Source: Pararhodobacter sp. CCB-MM2
Lineage (GTDB): Bacteria; Pseudomonadota; Alphaproteobacteria; Rhodobacterales; Rhodobacteraceae
Direction of reading: 5' to 3'
Assembly: GCF_001691415.1 (NCBI RefSeq)
Contig: NZ_LRRR01000004.1
Span: 186,001-250,000, forward strand
DNA: 64,000 nucleotides
Made by a program: the position numbers and the translations under genes. The notes under the pieces are model-generated. The model was given only the letters and a program-made list of their open reading frames with translations, was not told the DNA's origin and did no database searches. Positions 7,189-16,698 of this stretch are shown here, one piece after another; the first letter of the stretch is position 1, and every line of letters starts with the position of its first letter.

Positions 7189-9618
7189 TCAAGGCGCATC
7201 GGCGGTCCAGAAGGCGGCGCTTCGGGTGATGAGCCCCGTGACGGACAGATCCACGACCGAGAAACCGACCTCCGCCCGATACGCCCCGGCGTCGATGCGC
7301 CAGCCGCCGGCGCCCGCATCCCATCGCGCGAAGGCACGGGGAGGGAGGGGAAGGGTCAGGCGCGTCTCGGCCCCGGCGGCGAGGGCGACACGCTCGAAGG
7401 CCTGCAGCTGCCGTACCGGGCGCGACGGGTCCGGGTGGCCTAGGTACAGTTGCACTACCGTCGCGCCGTCCCGCTCCGAGAGATTGCGCAGGGTGACCGC
7501 CACCCGGTCCGGCCCGATGTCGGCGTCCGCCAGTTGGAACCGTGCGTAGCTCAGCCCGTGGCCGAAGGGGAACAGCGGCGCGATGCCGCTGCGGTCATGG
7601 TGGCGATAGCCGGTGAACAGCCCCTCGGTATAGGTCACCGCGCCGTCGACGCCGGGATAGGCCTGCGGGTCATGGCCGACGATGCTGTCGGCCAGCGTGA
7701 CCGGGAAGGTCTGGGGCAGGCGGCCGCCGGGCTCGGCCGCGCCGAACAGCACGTCGGCGATGGCATGGCCGGCCTCCTGTCCCGGATACCACGCCTGCAG
7801 CACGGCGGGGGCGGCCGCGATCCATGGCATCGCCACCGGTCCGCCGGTTTGCAGCACGACGACGGTGTTGGGGTTCGCAGCCAGAACAGCGGCGATCAAG
7901 GCGTCCTGCGCGCCGGGCAGCGTGATGTCGGTCAGATCGGAGCCTTCGGTATCCCACTCGCCCGAGCGTCCGGCAAAGACCAGCGCGACATCGGCATCTG
8001 CGGCCCGTCGCGCCGCCTCGGCGATGGCGTCAGCGCCCAACACGGGGCCAAGACCGAAGCGAAACGCCGTGTGCTGCAGGTTGTCGCCGGTGCGGGCGGT
8101 CAGCTCCAGCGTCAGGTCGAGGTCTTGGCCAGTGGCGAGGTCCAGCTCGACCGTCACCTCGTCGCAGCCTTCCTCGAAGAAGGTACGGCCCTTGGTCCAG
8201 CCCTCGCGAAGGTCGATCACCGTCGCGCCATTGAGGATCAGCCGCGCCGGGCCGGTCGTGTGCAAGCCCAGCCGGTAGCGGCCAGTCGTCATCACGCGGT
8301 GCCGGCCCCGGATGCGGGCCGAGAAATCGGTGGGGGAGACCGCGCCGTCCGCCACGGGTTCGGTCCAGAAGGCGGTCGATTGATCGAGCGTCTGGCGCGC
8401 GACGACCGGGCCCTGAAGCTCGGGGCCTGCGTGGAAGTCGACGTGGAAGGCGCCGTGCAGCAGCGGCTCCCAGCGGTGGTTGGTGCAGCCGGGCGCGTGG
8501 CTCAGCACCTCCTCGCCCAGCCGGGCCACCAGCCCGTCCCAAGGGCTAACGCGGCGATGGGGGTTCAGCTGGGCCGAGCCGCCGCCCATGATCTGTGCGA
8601 CCTTGGCATTGGGGCCGATCACCGCGATCCGCCCCGGCGCGGCCAGCGGCAAGAGCCCGCCGTTCTTCAACAACACCATGCCCGCCGCCCCGGCGCGACG
8701 GATCAGGGCGCGGTGTTCGGGCCGGTCCTCGGCGCGCTCCGCATGCGGGCGGGGGCCGTCCAGCACGCCGGTCCGGGCCATCAGCCGCAGGACGGCCAGC
8801 GCCCGATCGCGGATAAGTGCGGCCGGGATCGCCCCGGCCTCGACCGCCGTGACCAAGGCGGCGCCCCGGTCGCGCGAGGGGCCGGGCATTTCGATATCCA
8901 GCCCCGCCGCCAGCGTCGGCGCCATCGAGCGCGAGCCGAACCAATCCGAGATCACCGCCCCGTCAAAGCCCCAGTCCCCGCGCAGGACATCGCGCAGAAG
9001 CCTAGTGTTCTCAGCGCTATAGGTGCCGTTCAGCCGGTTGTACGAGGTCATCACCGCCCAGGCCCCGCCCTGACGCACGGCGGCCTCGAACGGGCGCAGA
9101 TACATCTCGCGCAGGGTCTCTTCGTCGATGCGGGAATCGACCGTGGTGCGCTCGATCTCGGATTCGTTGCCGGCGAAATGCTTGGGCGTCGCGGCGATGC
9201 CCTTGGCCTGCAGCCCGCGGACATAGGCGACCGCCAGCGCGGCGGCGAGCTCAGGGTCCTCGCTATGGCATTCGAAATTGCGCCCGTTCAGCGGCGTGCG
9301 CTGCAGGTTGATCGTCGGCCCCAGCGCCACCTGCGCCCCTTTGGACCGCATCTCCTCGGCAATGGCGCCCGCCACGTCGGAGACAAGCGCGGGGTCCCAG
9401 CTGGCCCCCAGCGCAATCCCAACCGGGAACGCCGCCGCGCTGACCCCACCGACCAGAGAGCCCGAGCCGCGCGCGCCGTTGGGGCCGTCGCTCATCCGCA
9501 AGGCGCCGATGTTCAGGCGCGGGATCGCGGGCAGGGACCAGAAATCCGCCCCCGACAGCAGCGCGACCTGCTCGGCCAGCGTCAGACGATCGACGAGCGT
9601 CTCCGGCGTTTCAGCCAT
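7189..9618 (-). CDS. Glycoside hydrolase family 3 beta-glucosidase
   Basis: Exo-acting beta-glycosidase, 809 aa. The N-terminal GH3 barrel shows KHFAGN at 146-151 and the nucleophile Asp at 225 in AVISDW. The alpha/beta sandwich with LLKNGGLLPL follows, with a PA14-like insert (around HVDFHAGPELQGPV) and a C-terminal fibronectin-III-like domain (GATVVQLYL onward). This is the architecture of bacterial GH3 enzymes related to BglX/BglB. There is no signal peptide, so it should act in the cytoplasm on imported oligosaccharides or glycosides. Its start overlaps the 3' end of the aldose epimerase by eight bases, so the two form an operon. No sugar transporter is adjacent, so the substrate stays open (glucoside is most likely). 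Confidence 0.93.
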   Translation of the reverse strand: MAETPETLVDRLTLAEQVALLSGADFWSLPAIPRLNIGALRMSDGPNGARGSGSLVGGVSAAAFPVGIALGASWDPALVSDVAGAIAEEMRSKGAQVALGPTINLQRTPLNGRNFECHSEDPELAAALAVAYVRGLQAKGIAATPKHFAGNESEIERTTVDSRIDEETLREMYLRPFEAAVRQGGAWAVMTSYNRLNGTYSAENTRLLRDVLRGDWGFDGAVISDWFGSRSMAPTLAAGLDIEMPGPSRDRGAALVTAVEAGAIPAALIRDRALAVLRLMARTGVLDGPRPHAERAEDRPEHRALIRRAGAAGMVLLKNGGLLPLAAPGRIAVIGPNAKVAQIMGGGSAQLNPHRRVSPWDGLVARLGEEVLSHAPGCTNHRWEPLLHGAFHVDFHAGPELQGPVVARQTLDQSTAFWTEPVADGAVSPTDFSARIRGRHRVMTTGRYRLGLHTTGPARLILNGATVIDLREGWTKGRTFFEEGCDEVTVELDLATGQDLDLTLELTARTGDNLQHTAFRFGLGPVLGADAIAEAARRAADADVALVFAGRSGEWDTEGSDLTDITLPGAQDALIAAVLAANPNTVVVLQTGGPVAMPWIAAAPAVLQAWYPGQEAGHAIADVLFGAAEPGGRLPQTFPVTLADSIVGHDPQAYPGVDGAVTYTEGLFTGYRHHDRSGIAPLFPFGHGLSYARFQLADADIGPDRVAVTLRNLSERDGATVVQLYLGHPDPSRPVRQLQAFERVALAAGAETRLTLPLPPRAFARWDAGAGGWRIDAGAYRAEVGFSVVDLSVTGLITRSAAFWTADAP

Positions 9619-10513
9619 CGGTGATCTCGACGCTGAGCACCTGCCGGTAGGGGCGGTCGGGGCTGCACATCATGGTCGGAAACTCGACCCGGTTCACCGC
9701 ATTCGGCAGGCCCGAGGGCTCAAGACAGAAGCCGTCGCGCGGCGCGAAGGGGGCGCCCAGCCCATGGCCGGAATACAGCTGCGCGCCGGGTTGGTCGCTC
9801 CACATCCGCAGGCGCAGACCGCCTTCGGCATGGAACTCGGCCACCGGCACTTCCGGGTCACGCGCGGGATCGAACAGCAGGAAATCATCGGCGTCGGCAG
9901 GCAGCGGGGCGGGGGTGCGCAGATCATAGGGCGCGGCGGGCAGGCGGGTGCCGGTCATGATGCCCGCGGCGTCGCGCTGCAGCCGTTCCGGGGCGTCGAT
10001 GCGGCCCGTGATCTTGCCGCCGCCCAATCGGTAGTAATTGTGTTGCGCCAGCGAGATCGGCGTTTCGCGGTCCACCCGGGCCCGCATGTCCCAGGTCAGG
10101 CGATGGCCGGTCAGGGTCATCTCGACCTCGAAGTCCACGGAGCCGGGGAAGCCCATGGCCCCGTCCGGCGAGTGGTGGGACAGGAGCAGGCGGCGCGGGC
10201 CGTCCATATCGATCCGCCAATCGACGGCGTAGAGCCCGCCGGCGCCGCCATGCAGCTGGTTCGCGCCGTCATTGGCCTGCAGGATCACCGTCTGGTCGTT
10301 CTGCCGGTAGCGCGCACCGCCGATCCGGTTGGCGACCCGCCCGACAATGGCCCCGAGGAAGAAGGGATCGCGGCGATACGCCTCGGCCTCGGCATGGCCC
10401 AGAACGGCCGAGACCTCGGTGCCGCCGCTGGGCAGGCGCCAGTCCTGAACCCGGGCGCCATAGCCCAGAACCGACACGCGCACCGCGCCGTCTTCGAGAA
10501 CTGCCTTGTCCAT
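9611..10513 (-). CDS. Aldose 1-epimerase family protein
   Basis: Mutarotase-fold enzyme, 300 aa, expected to interconvert alpha and beta anomers of an aldose. It has the GALM beta-sandwich pattern: a QLHGG motif, the histidine in LAQHNYYRLGG, and YSGHG with a late acidic residue in CLEPSGLP. The ATG at 10511-10513 is preferred because AGGAG lies about six bases upstream; the frame stays open to 10621. It is coupled to the downstream GH3 glycosidase, so it probably handles sugar released by that enzyme. Confidence 0.88.
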   Translation of the reverse strand: MDKAVLEDGAVRVSVLGYGARVQDWRLPSGGTEVSAVLGHAEAEAYRRDPFFLGAIVGRVANRIGGARYRQNDQTVILQANDGANQLHGGAGGLYAVDWRIDMDGPRRLLLSHHSPDGAMGFPGSVDFEVEMTLTGHRLTWDMRARVDRETPISLAQHNYYRLGGGKITGRIDAPERLQRDAAGIMTGTRLPAAPYDLRTPAPLPADADDFLLFDPARDPEVPVAEFHAEGGLRLRMWSDQPGAQLYSGHGLGAPFAPRDGFCLEPSGLPNAVNRVEFPTMMCSPDRPYRQVLSVEITDG

Positions 10514-10817
10514 GCCTGCTCCTGCATCCGGGCGCGTCGTTACCGCTGACACTATGGCGTTTCGCCACGGAAAGGCCAGTGCTGTCGTGGCGGGGTGGTC
10601 AGTGGCGAGCAGGAATTGCATCGTGTTCCCAGTTGCTTAGATAGCCTTGCGCTTCGCCGCATGCGCTCAGGGGCAAGACCTGCCCATTTCCTGCGCGCAG
10701 GCTTGCTGGCCCTTGGGGCAGGGCTGGAAAAGCTGCTGGGGCTGGGAAGCCGTCGTTGCAATTTGATCAAATACTTGCTCAACTGAGTCGCAACCGGGGT
10801 GATGGGGAAGGGTAATC
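10514..10817. other. 304-bp intergenic region between divergent operons
   Basis: Holds promoters for the epimerase/GH3 operon and the amidohydrolase/ABC operon. I see a 12-bp perfect palindrome (10761-10772) near the amidohydrolase. Near the epimerase there is GTTACCGCTGACAC (10539-10552), a poor match to LacI-family operators. Short open frames on both strands (for example 10595-10786) lack a convincing ribosome site, and I do not call them genes. Confidence 0.6.
10761..10772. promoter_or_regulatory. 12-bp perfect palindrome, possible operator
   Basis: ATTTGATCAAAT reads the same on both strands and lies 46 bases before the amidohydrolase start. A partly similar TTGCTCAA follows 5 bases later. 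It is a candidate regulator site for the operon downstream; no local regulator is encoded next to it, so the protein is unknown. Confidence 0.4.
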
Positions 10818-12479
10818 ATGGGCCTTGCGACGCTGATCGTGACCAATGCGCGTGTCCTGACGATGGACGATGACAACCCCCGCGCCGAGGCCATCGCGCT
10901 GCAGGGCGAGCGGATTCTGGCGCTGGGCGATACCGCGACGATCCTGTCGCTGGCAGGCGGCGGGTGCCAGGTGATCGACGCGGGCGGGGCCACCGTGCTG
11001 CCGGGTTTCATCGAGAGCCACCTGCACCTTTTCATGGGCGGCAACGAGCTGGCGCATCTGCAACTCCTCGGCGTCGAAGGCCCCGAGGCGCTGACCGAGG
11101 CGCTGACCGCCTATGCCAGCGCCAACCCGGATGCGGTGATGCTGATGGGGCAGGGCTGCGATTACGCGATCTACGGTCGCTCGCTCACCCGTCACGACAT
11201 CGACGCTATCGTCGCCGACCGTCCCGTGCTGTTCACCGCAGCCGATCACCACACCGCCTGGGCCAATACCAAGGCGCTGGAGATGGCGGGGATCCTGCAG
11301 GGGCGCAGCCTCGGCACCGGCAACGAGATCGTCATGGGCGAGGACGGCCTCGCGACGGGCGAGTTGCGGGAATTCGAGGCCTTCTCGCCGGTGCTGAAAC
11401 TGACCGGGCAGGACCGCATCAATGCCGGGATCGCCACGGGCGAGGAACCGGTGCCGACGCCCTCGCATGACGACCTGATGGCGGATCTGGAGCCGATGGA
11501 GCGGGGGCTGCAGCATTGCGCGAAACAGGGCTTTACCTCGCTCGTGAACATGGACGGCAACCGCTACACGCTGCTGGTTCTCTCAGAGTTGCGGCGGCAA
11601 GGGCGGCTGACCGCGCGGGTCCGTGTGCCCTTCCACTACCGGCCCCATCGGCAGGTCGCGGATCTGGCCGGCGCGACATCGCTGTCCGACGAGTTCCGCG
11701 ATGACTGGCTGTCATCGGGCTTCGTGAAGCTGTTCATGGACGGCGTTGTCGACAGCGAGACGGCGGCGATGATCCATGACTACCCGGACAGCCCCGGCTG
11801 GAAGGGCGACCCGCTGCACACGGCCGAGCGCTTCAACGAGATCGCCATCGAAGCCGACCGCCGGGGCCTGCAGATCGCCGTCCATGCCATCGGTGACGGG
11901 GCGGTTCGGCGGGTGCTTGATGGCTACGAGGCCGCGCAGGCGGCCAATGGCAAGCGCGATGCGCGCCACCGGATCGAGCATATCGAACTGATCGACCGCG
12001 CCGATGTACCGCGACTGGCTGCGCTGGGCGTCACCGCCTCGATCCAGCCGGTGCATGCGCCCGGCGCGATGGATTTCCCCGTCTTTCCAACGATGAACAA
12101 GCTGGCAAAGCACCGCTGGAAGGATGCCTATCTCTGCCGCGAACTGGCCGAGGCGGGCGCGCATCTGGCCTTCGCCTCGGACTGGCCGGTCGCCGATATC
12201 AACCCGTTCCGCGGCATTCAGGCCGCCATGACCCGCCCGACCTATGAGGGCGCGAACGACCAGTCGCTGGATCTGATGGCGGCGCTGAAGGGCTATACCA
12301 TCGGTGGCGCCTATGCCGAGCATACGGAGGACCGCAAGGGCATGCTGAAACCCGGATACCTCGCCGATCTGGTGATCCTGTCGGGCGATATCGAGGCCAC
12401 CGCGCCCGAGGAGATCGGCACCATGAGTGCCGCCAAGACCATCTGCGGCGGGCGCGTCGTCTGGGAGGGCGCGGCATGA
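10818..12479 (+). CDS. YtcJ-type metal-dependent amidohydrolase
   Basis: Amidohydrolase-superfamily enzyme of the YtcJ/amidohydrolase_3 group, 553 aa. Metal-site motifs are visible: ESHLHLF near residue 75, HAIGDGAV near 355, RIEHIEL near 385 and FASDWPV near 453. These enzymes hydrolyse amides or formamide-type bonds and often have unclear substrates. AAGGG lies six bases before the ATG. The stop overlaps the PotA-like ATPase start as ATGA, so the enzyme is the first gene of a five-gene operon with a polyamine-type importer, suggesting that the imported compound is an N-acylated amine or similar. The substrate is inferred, not shown. Confidence 0.9.
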   Translation: MGLATLIVTNARVLTMDDDNPRAEAIALQGERILALGDTATILSLAGGGCQVIDAGGATVLPGFIESHLHLFMGGNELAHLQLLGVEGPEALTEALTAYASANPDAVMLMGQGCDYAIYGRSLTRHDIDAIVADRPVLFTAADHHTAWANTKALEMAGILQGRSLGTGNEIVMGEDGLATGELREFEAFSPVLKLTGQDRINAGIATGEEPVPTPSHDDLMADLEPMERGLQHCAKQGFTSLVNMDGNRYTLLVLSELRRQGRLTARVRVPFHYRPHRQVADLAGATSLSDEFRDDWLSSGFVKLFMDGVVDSETAAMIHDYPDSPGWKGDPLHTAERFNEIAIEADRRGLQIAVHAIGDGAVRRVLDGYEAAQAANGKRDARHRIEHIELIDRADVPRLAALGVTASIQPVHAPGAMDFPVFPTMNKLAKHRWKDAYLCRELAEAGAHLAFASDWPVADINPFRGIQAAMTRPTYEGANDQSLDLMAALKGYTIGGAYAEHTEDRKGMLKPGYLADLVILSGDIEATAPEEIGTMSAAKTICGGRVVWEGAA

Positions 12480-13564
12480 GCGGCAACGAGATCGAGATTA
12501 GCGGCCTTGGCAAGGTCTTCGGGCAGGGGGCATCGGCCTTCCGGGCGCTGTCGGACATCAACCTGACCATCGGCACGGGCGAGTTCTTCACGCTGCTGGG
12601 CCCCTCGGGCTGCGGCAAGACCACGCTTCTGCGCACCATCGCCGGGTTCGAGGCGCCCTCTTCGGGCAGTCTGCGGATCAACGGCGAGGAGGTCGCGGCC
12701 AAGGGTCCGAATGCCCGTCCGGTGAACACCGTCTTCCAGAATTACGCGCTCTTCCCGCATATGAGCGTCGCGCAGAATATCGGCTTCGGGCTGAAGATGC
12801 TGGGCAAGCCGAAATCCGAGATCGACGCCACGGTGGCCGAGATGCTGCGCCTCGTGCGGATGGAGGCGATGAAGGACCGTAAACCGTCCGAGATCTCGGG
12901 CGGGCAGCAGCAGCGGGTGGCGCTGGCGCGGGCCTTGGCGCCCCGGCCTCGGGTGCTGCTGCTCGACGAGCCACTCAGCGCCCTGGATCTGAAGCTACGG
13001 AAGGAAATGCAGAGCGAACTCAAACGCTTGCAATCCGAGACCGGGATCACCTTCGTCTTCGTCACCCACGATCAGGAGGAGGCGCTGACGATGTCCGACC
13101 GGATCGCGGTGATGAGCGCGGGCCGCATCCTGCAACTGGGCACCCCGCATGAGATCTACCACGCCCCCGCCGACCGCTTCGTCGCGGATTTCATCGGCGA
13201 TACCAACTTCCTGACGGTCCCGGTGGCAGCCTCGGACGGGCAGGCGGCAACCGTGACCCTGCCGGGCGGCACGCAAGCCGCCGCGCGTCTGCCCGAGGGG
13301 ATGATCCCCGTGACCGGGCAGGAGGTCACCGCCGTCGTGCGCCCGGAACAGGCCACGCTGATGCCCGCCGGTCAGGGCGAGATGCAGGCGACGGTCGGCA
13401 CCAGCACCTTCTTCGGCACTGACACCCATATCCATCTGACGCTGTCGGACGGGCAGGGCTTCATCCTGCGCCGCCAGAACGCCACCGACATGGCCTCGCC
13501 CGAGCCGGGTCAGACGGTCGGCATCGGCCTTGGCGCGGGCACGCTCCGCATCCTGAAGGACTGA
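12476..13564 (+). CDS. Polyamine-type ABC importer ATP-binding protein (PotA-like)
   Basis: ATPase of a spermidine/putrescine-family importer, 362 aa. Walker [10 protein letters not shown] is at 42-50, the signature [15 protein letters not shown] and Walker [13 protein letters not shown] follow, then a C-terminal TOBE domain from about residue 285. Length and domain order match PotA/PotG. Overlaps the amidohydrolase by four bases and is followed after four bases by the first permease. Confidence 0.92.
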   Translation: MSGNEIEISGLGKVFGQGASAFRALSDINLTIGTGEFFTLLGPSGCGKTTLLRTIAGFEAPSSGSLRINGEEVAAKGPNARPVNTVFQNYALFPHMSVAQNIGFGLKMLGKPKSEIDATVAEMLRLVRMEAMKDRKPSEISGGQQQRVALARALAPRPRVLLLDEPLSALDLKLRKEMQSELKRLQSETGITFVFVTHDQEEALTMSDRIAVMSAGRILQLGTPHEIYHAPADRFVADFIGDTNFLTVPVAASDGQAATVTLPGGTQAAARLPEGMIPVTGQEVTAVVRPEQATLMPAGQGEMQATVGTSTFFGTDTHIHLTLSDGQGFILRRQNATDMASPEPGQTVGIGLGAGTLRILKD

Positions 13565-13568
13565 TCCC

Positions 13569-14477
13569 ATGGCCGCGCGCGACGATACCGAACGCCACGG
13601 CTGGAAATGGCTCCTCAGCGCGCCCGCGCTTCTTGTGCTGCTGGTCGCGGCCTCGGGGCCGTTGATGATCGTGGCGGTCTATTCCTTCCTTAGCCCCGGT
13701 AACATCGGCGGGGTGACTTGGGACTTCTCGACCGAGGGCTGGTTCAAGGTCTTCTTTTCCCGCGATATTTTCGAACCCGAGAATGTCAGCTGGAACTGGG
13801 CCAACCTCACCGTCTTCGGCCGAACGGTCTGGCTGTCGGTGCAGACGACACTGATCTGCGCCTTCCTCGGCTTCCCGACCGCGTGGTTCATCGCCACCCG
13901 TACGCCCGAGAAACGCGCGCTGTGGCTTTTCCTGATCACCATCCCCTTCTGGACCAACCTGCTGATCCGCACCTTCGCCATTCAGGAACTCATTCGCGGC
14001 ACCGGCATGATCAACACCGTGCTGATGGCGCTGGGCATCATCGATGAGCCGCTGCAGTTGCTCTATTCGAACTTCGCGATCCTGCTGGGCATGGCCTATG
14101 TCTTCCTGCCGCTGATGGTGCTGCCGCTCTATGCGGCGATGGACAAGCTGGATTTCCGGCTGGTCGAGGCGGGCTATGACCTCTACGCCAGCCGCGCCCG
14201 CGTGCTGTGGCACGTGATCCTGCCCTTGGTGAAGCCGGGCTTCGTCGCGGGCTCGATCCTCGTCTTCATTCCGTCGATCGGCGCCTATGTGACTCCGCGC
14301 GTGCTGGGCGGCGGGCGGACGATGATGCTGGGCAACTTGATCGCGCTGCAATTCGGACAGGGGCGCAACTGGCCGCTCGGTGCGGCGCTGTCGATGCTGC
14401 TGCTCATTGTCGTCATGGCGGCGCTGGTCTTCTACCTGCGCGCGGTCAATTCCGAGGAGGGCAAACGCCGTGGCTAA
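13569..14477 (+). CDS. Polyamine-type ABC importer permease (PotB-like)
   Basis: Inner-membrane permease, 302 aa, with six predicted helices (first at about residues 17-38) and the cytoplasmic coupling loop of binding-protein-dependent permeases in DLYASRARVLWHVILPLVKPG. It pairs with the following PotC-like permease. Its last eight bases overlap the next gene, whose ribosome site (GAGGAGGG) lies inside this gene. Confidence 0.9.
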   Translation: MAARDDTERHGWKWLLSAPALLVLLVAASGPLMIVAVYSFLSPGNIGGVTWDFSTEGWFKVFFSRDIFEPENVSWNWANLTVFGRTVWLSVQTTLICAFLGFPTAWFIATRTPEKRALWLFLITIPFWTNLLIRTFAIQELIRGTGMINTVLMALGIIDEPLQLLYSNFAILLGMAYVFLPLMVLPLYAAMDKLDFRLVEAGYDLYASRARVLWHVILPLVKPGFVAGSILVFIPSIGAYVTPRVLGGGRTMMLGNLIALQFGQGRNWPLGAALSMLLLIVVMAALVFYLRAVNSEEGKRRG

Positions 14478-15270
14478 GTCCTATGACGTGCGCCGCCTGC
14501 CGGGCTTCGGCGTGATCGCGGTGGCAACCTTCGTGCTGCTTTACCTGCCGATCCTCGTGCTGGTGGTGTTCAGCTTCAACGCCGGCCCCTCGCAATCGGA
14601 ATGGGACGGGTTCTCGCTGCAATGGTACTACGCCGCCTTCGCCAATGAGCAGGTGCAGGACGTGTCCATCCGCTCGCTCTGGCTGGCAGCGGTGGCGGCC
14701 AGCGTGGCAACCGCGCTGGCGGTGCCGGCGGCCCTGGCGACGACGCGGGTCAGCCGCTTCCCCGGCCAGACGATGATCTATGCGCTGATCAACCAGCCCC
14801 TCATGGTGCCCGAGATCGTCACCGGCATCGCCCTGCTGATCGTCGTTGCCTGGGTCAAGGTGAGCACGGGCTATACCGGGATGGGATACCTTGTGGCCGC
14901 GCACACGGCCTTCTGCATCCCCTTCGCCTATCTGCCCATTCGCGCGCGGCTCGAGACACTGGACCCGACGCTGGAGACCGCCGCCTCGGACCTCTACGCG
15001 AGCCCCTTGCAAGCCTTCCGCTACATCACGCTGCCTTTGCTGGTGCCCGGCATCGCCGCCGGATTCATGTTGGGTTTCGTGATTTCCCTCGATACCGTCG
15101 TCATCACCGAATTCGTGAAATCGGCCGGTCAGGATACCCTGCCGACCTATATGCTCGGCCAGCTGCGCCGGGTCATCACGCCCGAGATGAACGCGATCGC
15201 CACGTTGTTCCTGGCCCTGTCGCTGCTCTTCGTGACCGCGTTCTTCCTGATCACCCGCAAGCGCGGCTGA
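14470..15270 (+). CDS. Polyamine-type ABC importer permease (PotC-like)
   Basis: Second inner-membrane permease, 266 aa, with six helices and the coupling motif DLYASPLQAFRYITLPLLVPG. The GTG at 14470 is chosen because GAGGAGGG precedes it by eight bases and the protein then begins VAKSYDVRRLPGFG; the longer frame from 14380 is Arg/Cys-rich and is just the shadow of the upstream gene. Confidence 0.88.
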   Translation: MAKSYDVRRLPGFGVIAVATFVLLYLPILVLVVFSFNAGPSQSEWDGFSLQWYYAAFANEQVQDVSIRSLWLAAVAASVATALAVPAALATTRVSRFPGQTMIYALINQPLMVPEIVTGIALLIVVAWVKVSTGYTGMGYLVAAHTAFCIPFAYLPIRARLETLDPTLETAASDLYASPLQAFRYITLPLLVPGIAAGFMLGFVISLDTVVITEFVKSAGQDTLPTYMLGQLRRVITPEMNAIATLFLALSLLFVTAFFLITRKRG

Positions 15271-15313
15271 TCCAATCAAGACCAACGACCAAGAACCAAC
15301 TGGGAGCCAACAC

Positions 15314-16342
15314 ATGAAAAAGACACTGGTTTCGACGCTCGCCCTGCTGGCCTCGGCCGGGATGGCGCATGCCGATGGCGTGCTGAACATCTACAACTGG
15401 GGCAACTACACCAGCCCCGAGCTGATCGAGCAGTTCACCGCCGACACCGGCATCGAGGTGACGATCACCGACTTCGACTCGAACGAGACGGCGCTGGCCC
15501 GCATCCGGCAGGGCGGCCACGGCTTCGATATCGTCGTGCCGACGCATTCCTACGTCCAGACCTGGATCTCGGAAGGCCTGCTGCAACCGCTCGACCCCGA
15601 GATCGTCACGGATCGCGGCAACATCGCCCCGCAATGGGTGGATGTCGATTTCGACCCGGGCCGCGAATACACCGTGCCGTGGCAATGGGGCACGACCGGG
15701 ATCGCGGTCAACACCTCGGTCTATGACGGCGACATCAACACCGCCGACATCATCTTTAACCCGCCCGAGGCGCTCGATGGCCGCATCAACGTCATCCCCG
15801 AGATGTCGGACGTGATGGCCATCGCCATCTACGCCGCCGGCGGGGACAACGTGTGCACGACCGACATGGATGTGCTGCGCGCCACCCGCGACATGCTGAT
15901 GGAGGCCAAGCCGCATTGGCTGTCGCTGGATTACGGCACGATCGACAACTACGTCGCCGGTGACATCCTTGCGGGCATCTACTGGAACGGCGCCACCATG
16001 CGCGCCCGCCTGCAAAACGAGGATATCGCCTATGGCTATCCGGCCACCGGCTATCCGGTGTGGATGGACAATGCCGCCGTTCTGGCCGACGCCCAGAACA
16101 CCGAGAATGCGATGATCTTCATCAACTACATCCTCCAGCCCGAGCATGCGGCGATGCTGTCGAACTTCGCGCGCTACGGCAATGGTGTGGCTGGCTCCGA
16201 GGAATTCATGGACGCCGACATGCAATCCGCGCCCGAGATCGTGATCCCCGAGGAACTGGTCGAGGCCGGTCGCTTCTCGCCGGCTTGCCCGCAGGAGATC
16301 CAGGATATCCGCACGCAGATCTGGACCGAGCTGCTGCAGTAA
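15314..16342 (+). CDS. Polyamine-type periplasmic substrate-binding protein (PotD-like)
   Basis: Secreted ligand-binding subunit of the importer, 342 aa. A clear Sec signal peptide (KKTLVSTLALLASAGMAHA) is cleaved near residue 20, after which the mature protein opens with LNIYNWGNYTSPELIEQF, the classic PotD/PotF opening. Five-gene operon end; a hairpin at 16361-16386 follows. The ligand is probably a cationic amine, but PotD homologs also bind amino-acid-like compounds, and the linked amidohydrolase favours a modified amine. Confidence 0.92.
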   Translation: MKKTLVSTLALLASAGMAHADGVLNIYNWGNYTSPELIEQFTADTGIEVTITDFDSNETALARIRQGGHGFDIVVPTHSYVQTWISEGLLQPLDPEIVTDRGNIAPQWVDVDFDPGREYTVPWQWGTTGIAVNTSVYDGDINTADIIFNPPEALDGRINVIPEMSDVMAIAIYAAGGDNVCTTDMDVLRATRDMLMEAKPHWLSLDYGTIDNYVAGDILAGIYWNGATMRARLQNEDIAYGYPATGYPVWMDNAAVLADAQNTENAMIFINYILQPEHAAMLSNFARYGNGVAGSEEFMDADMQSAPEIVIPEELVEAGRFSPACPQEIQDIRTQIWTELLQ

Positions 16343-16360
16343 ACGCGCCTTGCCGCGCGG

Positions 16361-16386
16361 GAAGGGGGCCTCTCGGGGCCCCCTTC
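16361..16386. terminator. Bidirectional hairpin terminator
   Basis: Perfect 10-bp stem GAAGGGGGCC / GGCCCCCTTC with a six-base loop, between the end of the PotD-like gene and the converging small gene. There is no long T-run, so it may act together with Rho. The right arm is followed by CGTCAT, as in the hairpin at 41606-41631. Confidence 0.7.
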
Positions 16387-16387
16387 G

Positions 16388-16600
16388 TCATGCGCGTTTG
16401 AGGCGCGGCAGCAGGGCCTTCCACCAAGGGCGACGGACCGGGCGCGAGCCGGAAGCGGCCTCGCGTTCGGTCGCGCGCTTCTCCTCGCGCTGGGCGTTGC
16501 GCAGGTCCAGAAGGTTCGCAGCGTTCTGGTCCAGCGGGCGGCCATCGACGCCGTGGCGCCGGTAGGCCCGCATCAGGTCTTGTGAAAGCAGGGGTAGCAT
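16388..16600 (-). CDS. Small hypothetical basic protein
   Basis: A 70-aa protein rich in Arg/Lys/Glu, beginning MLPLLSQDLMRAYRRHG and ending with a short basic, aromatic tail (RRPWWKALLPRLKRA). I do not recognise a family. It is supported as a real gene by AAGGAG eight bases before its ATG, by lying between a terminator and the divergent LysR gene, and by no competing gene in this interval. The tail could be membrane-interacting. Confidence 0.6.
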   Translation of the reverse strand: MLPLLSQDLMRAYRRHGVDGRPLDQNAANLLDLRNAQREEKRATEREAASGSRPVRRPWWKALLPRLKRA

Positions 16601-16674
16601 GTGGGATGCTCCTTGGTCTGGGACATCCCTTTAGTTATTTCGCTTGAGGCCCGGAGGCGACGCAGCAATAAATG

Positions 16675-16687
16675 CCTATATGATAGG
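16675..16687. promoter_or_regulatory. Inverted repeat just before the LysR gene
   Basis: CCTAT-ATG-ATAGG, perfect 5-bp arms, directly in front of the ribosome site of the LysR gene and in the region shared with the divergent small gene. LysR proteins often autoregulate from such sites. Short, so weakly supported. Confidence 0.35.
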
Positions 16688-16698
16688 TGAGGTATCGT

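Noticed and set aside
7450..9624. A 724-codon open frame antisense to the GH3 gene
   Set aside because: Same reason; the GH3 frame has all expected motifs while this one has none.
10539..10552. GTTACCGCTGACAC as a LacI-type operator for the epimerase/GH3 operon
   Set aside because: Only four of six arm positions pair; no LacI gene is nearby.
10761..10772. The TTGATCAA palindrome as an FNR/FixK box
   Set aside because: FNR boxes need four bases between TTGAT and ATCAA; here there is no spacer.
10595..10786. A 63-codon frame in the 304-bp intergenic gap
   Set aside because: No ribosome site and no recognisable content; it runs through the palindrome and the promoter region.
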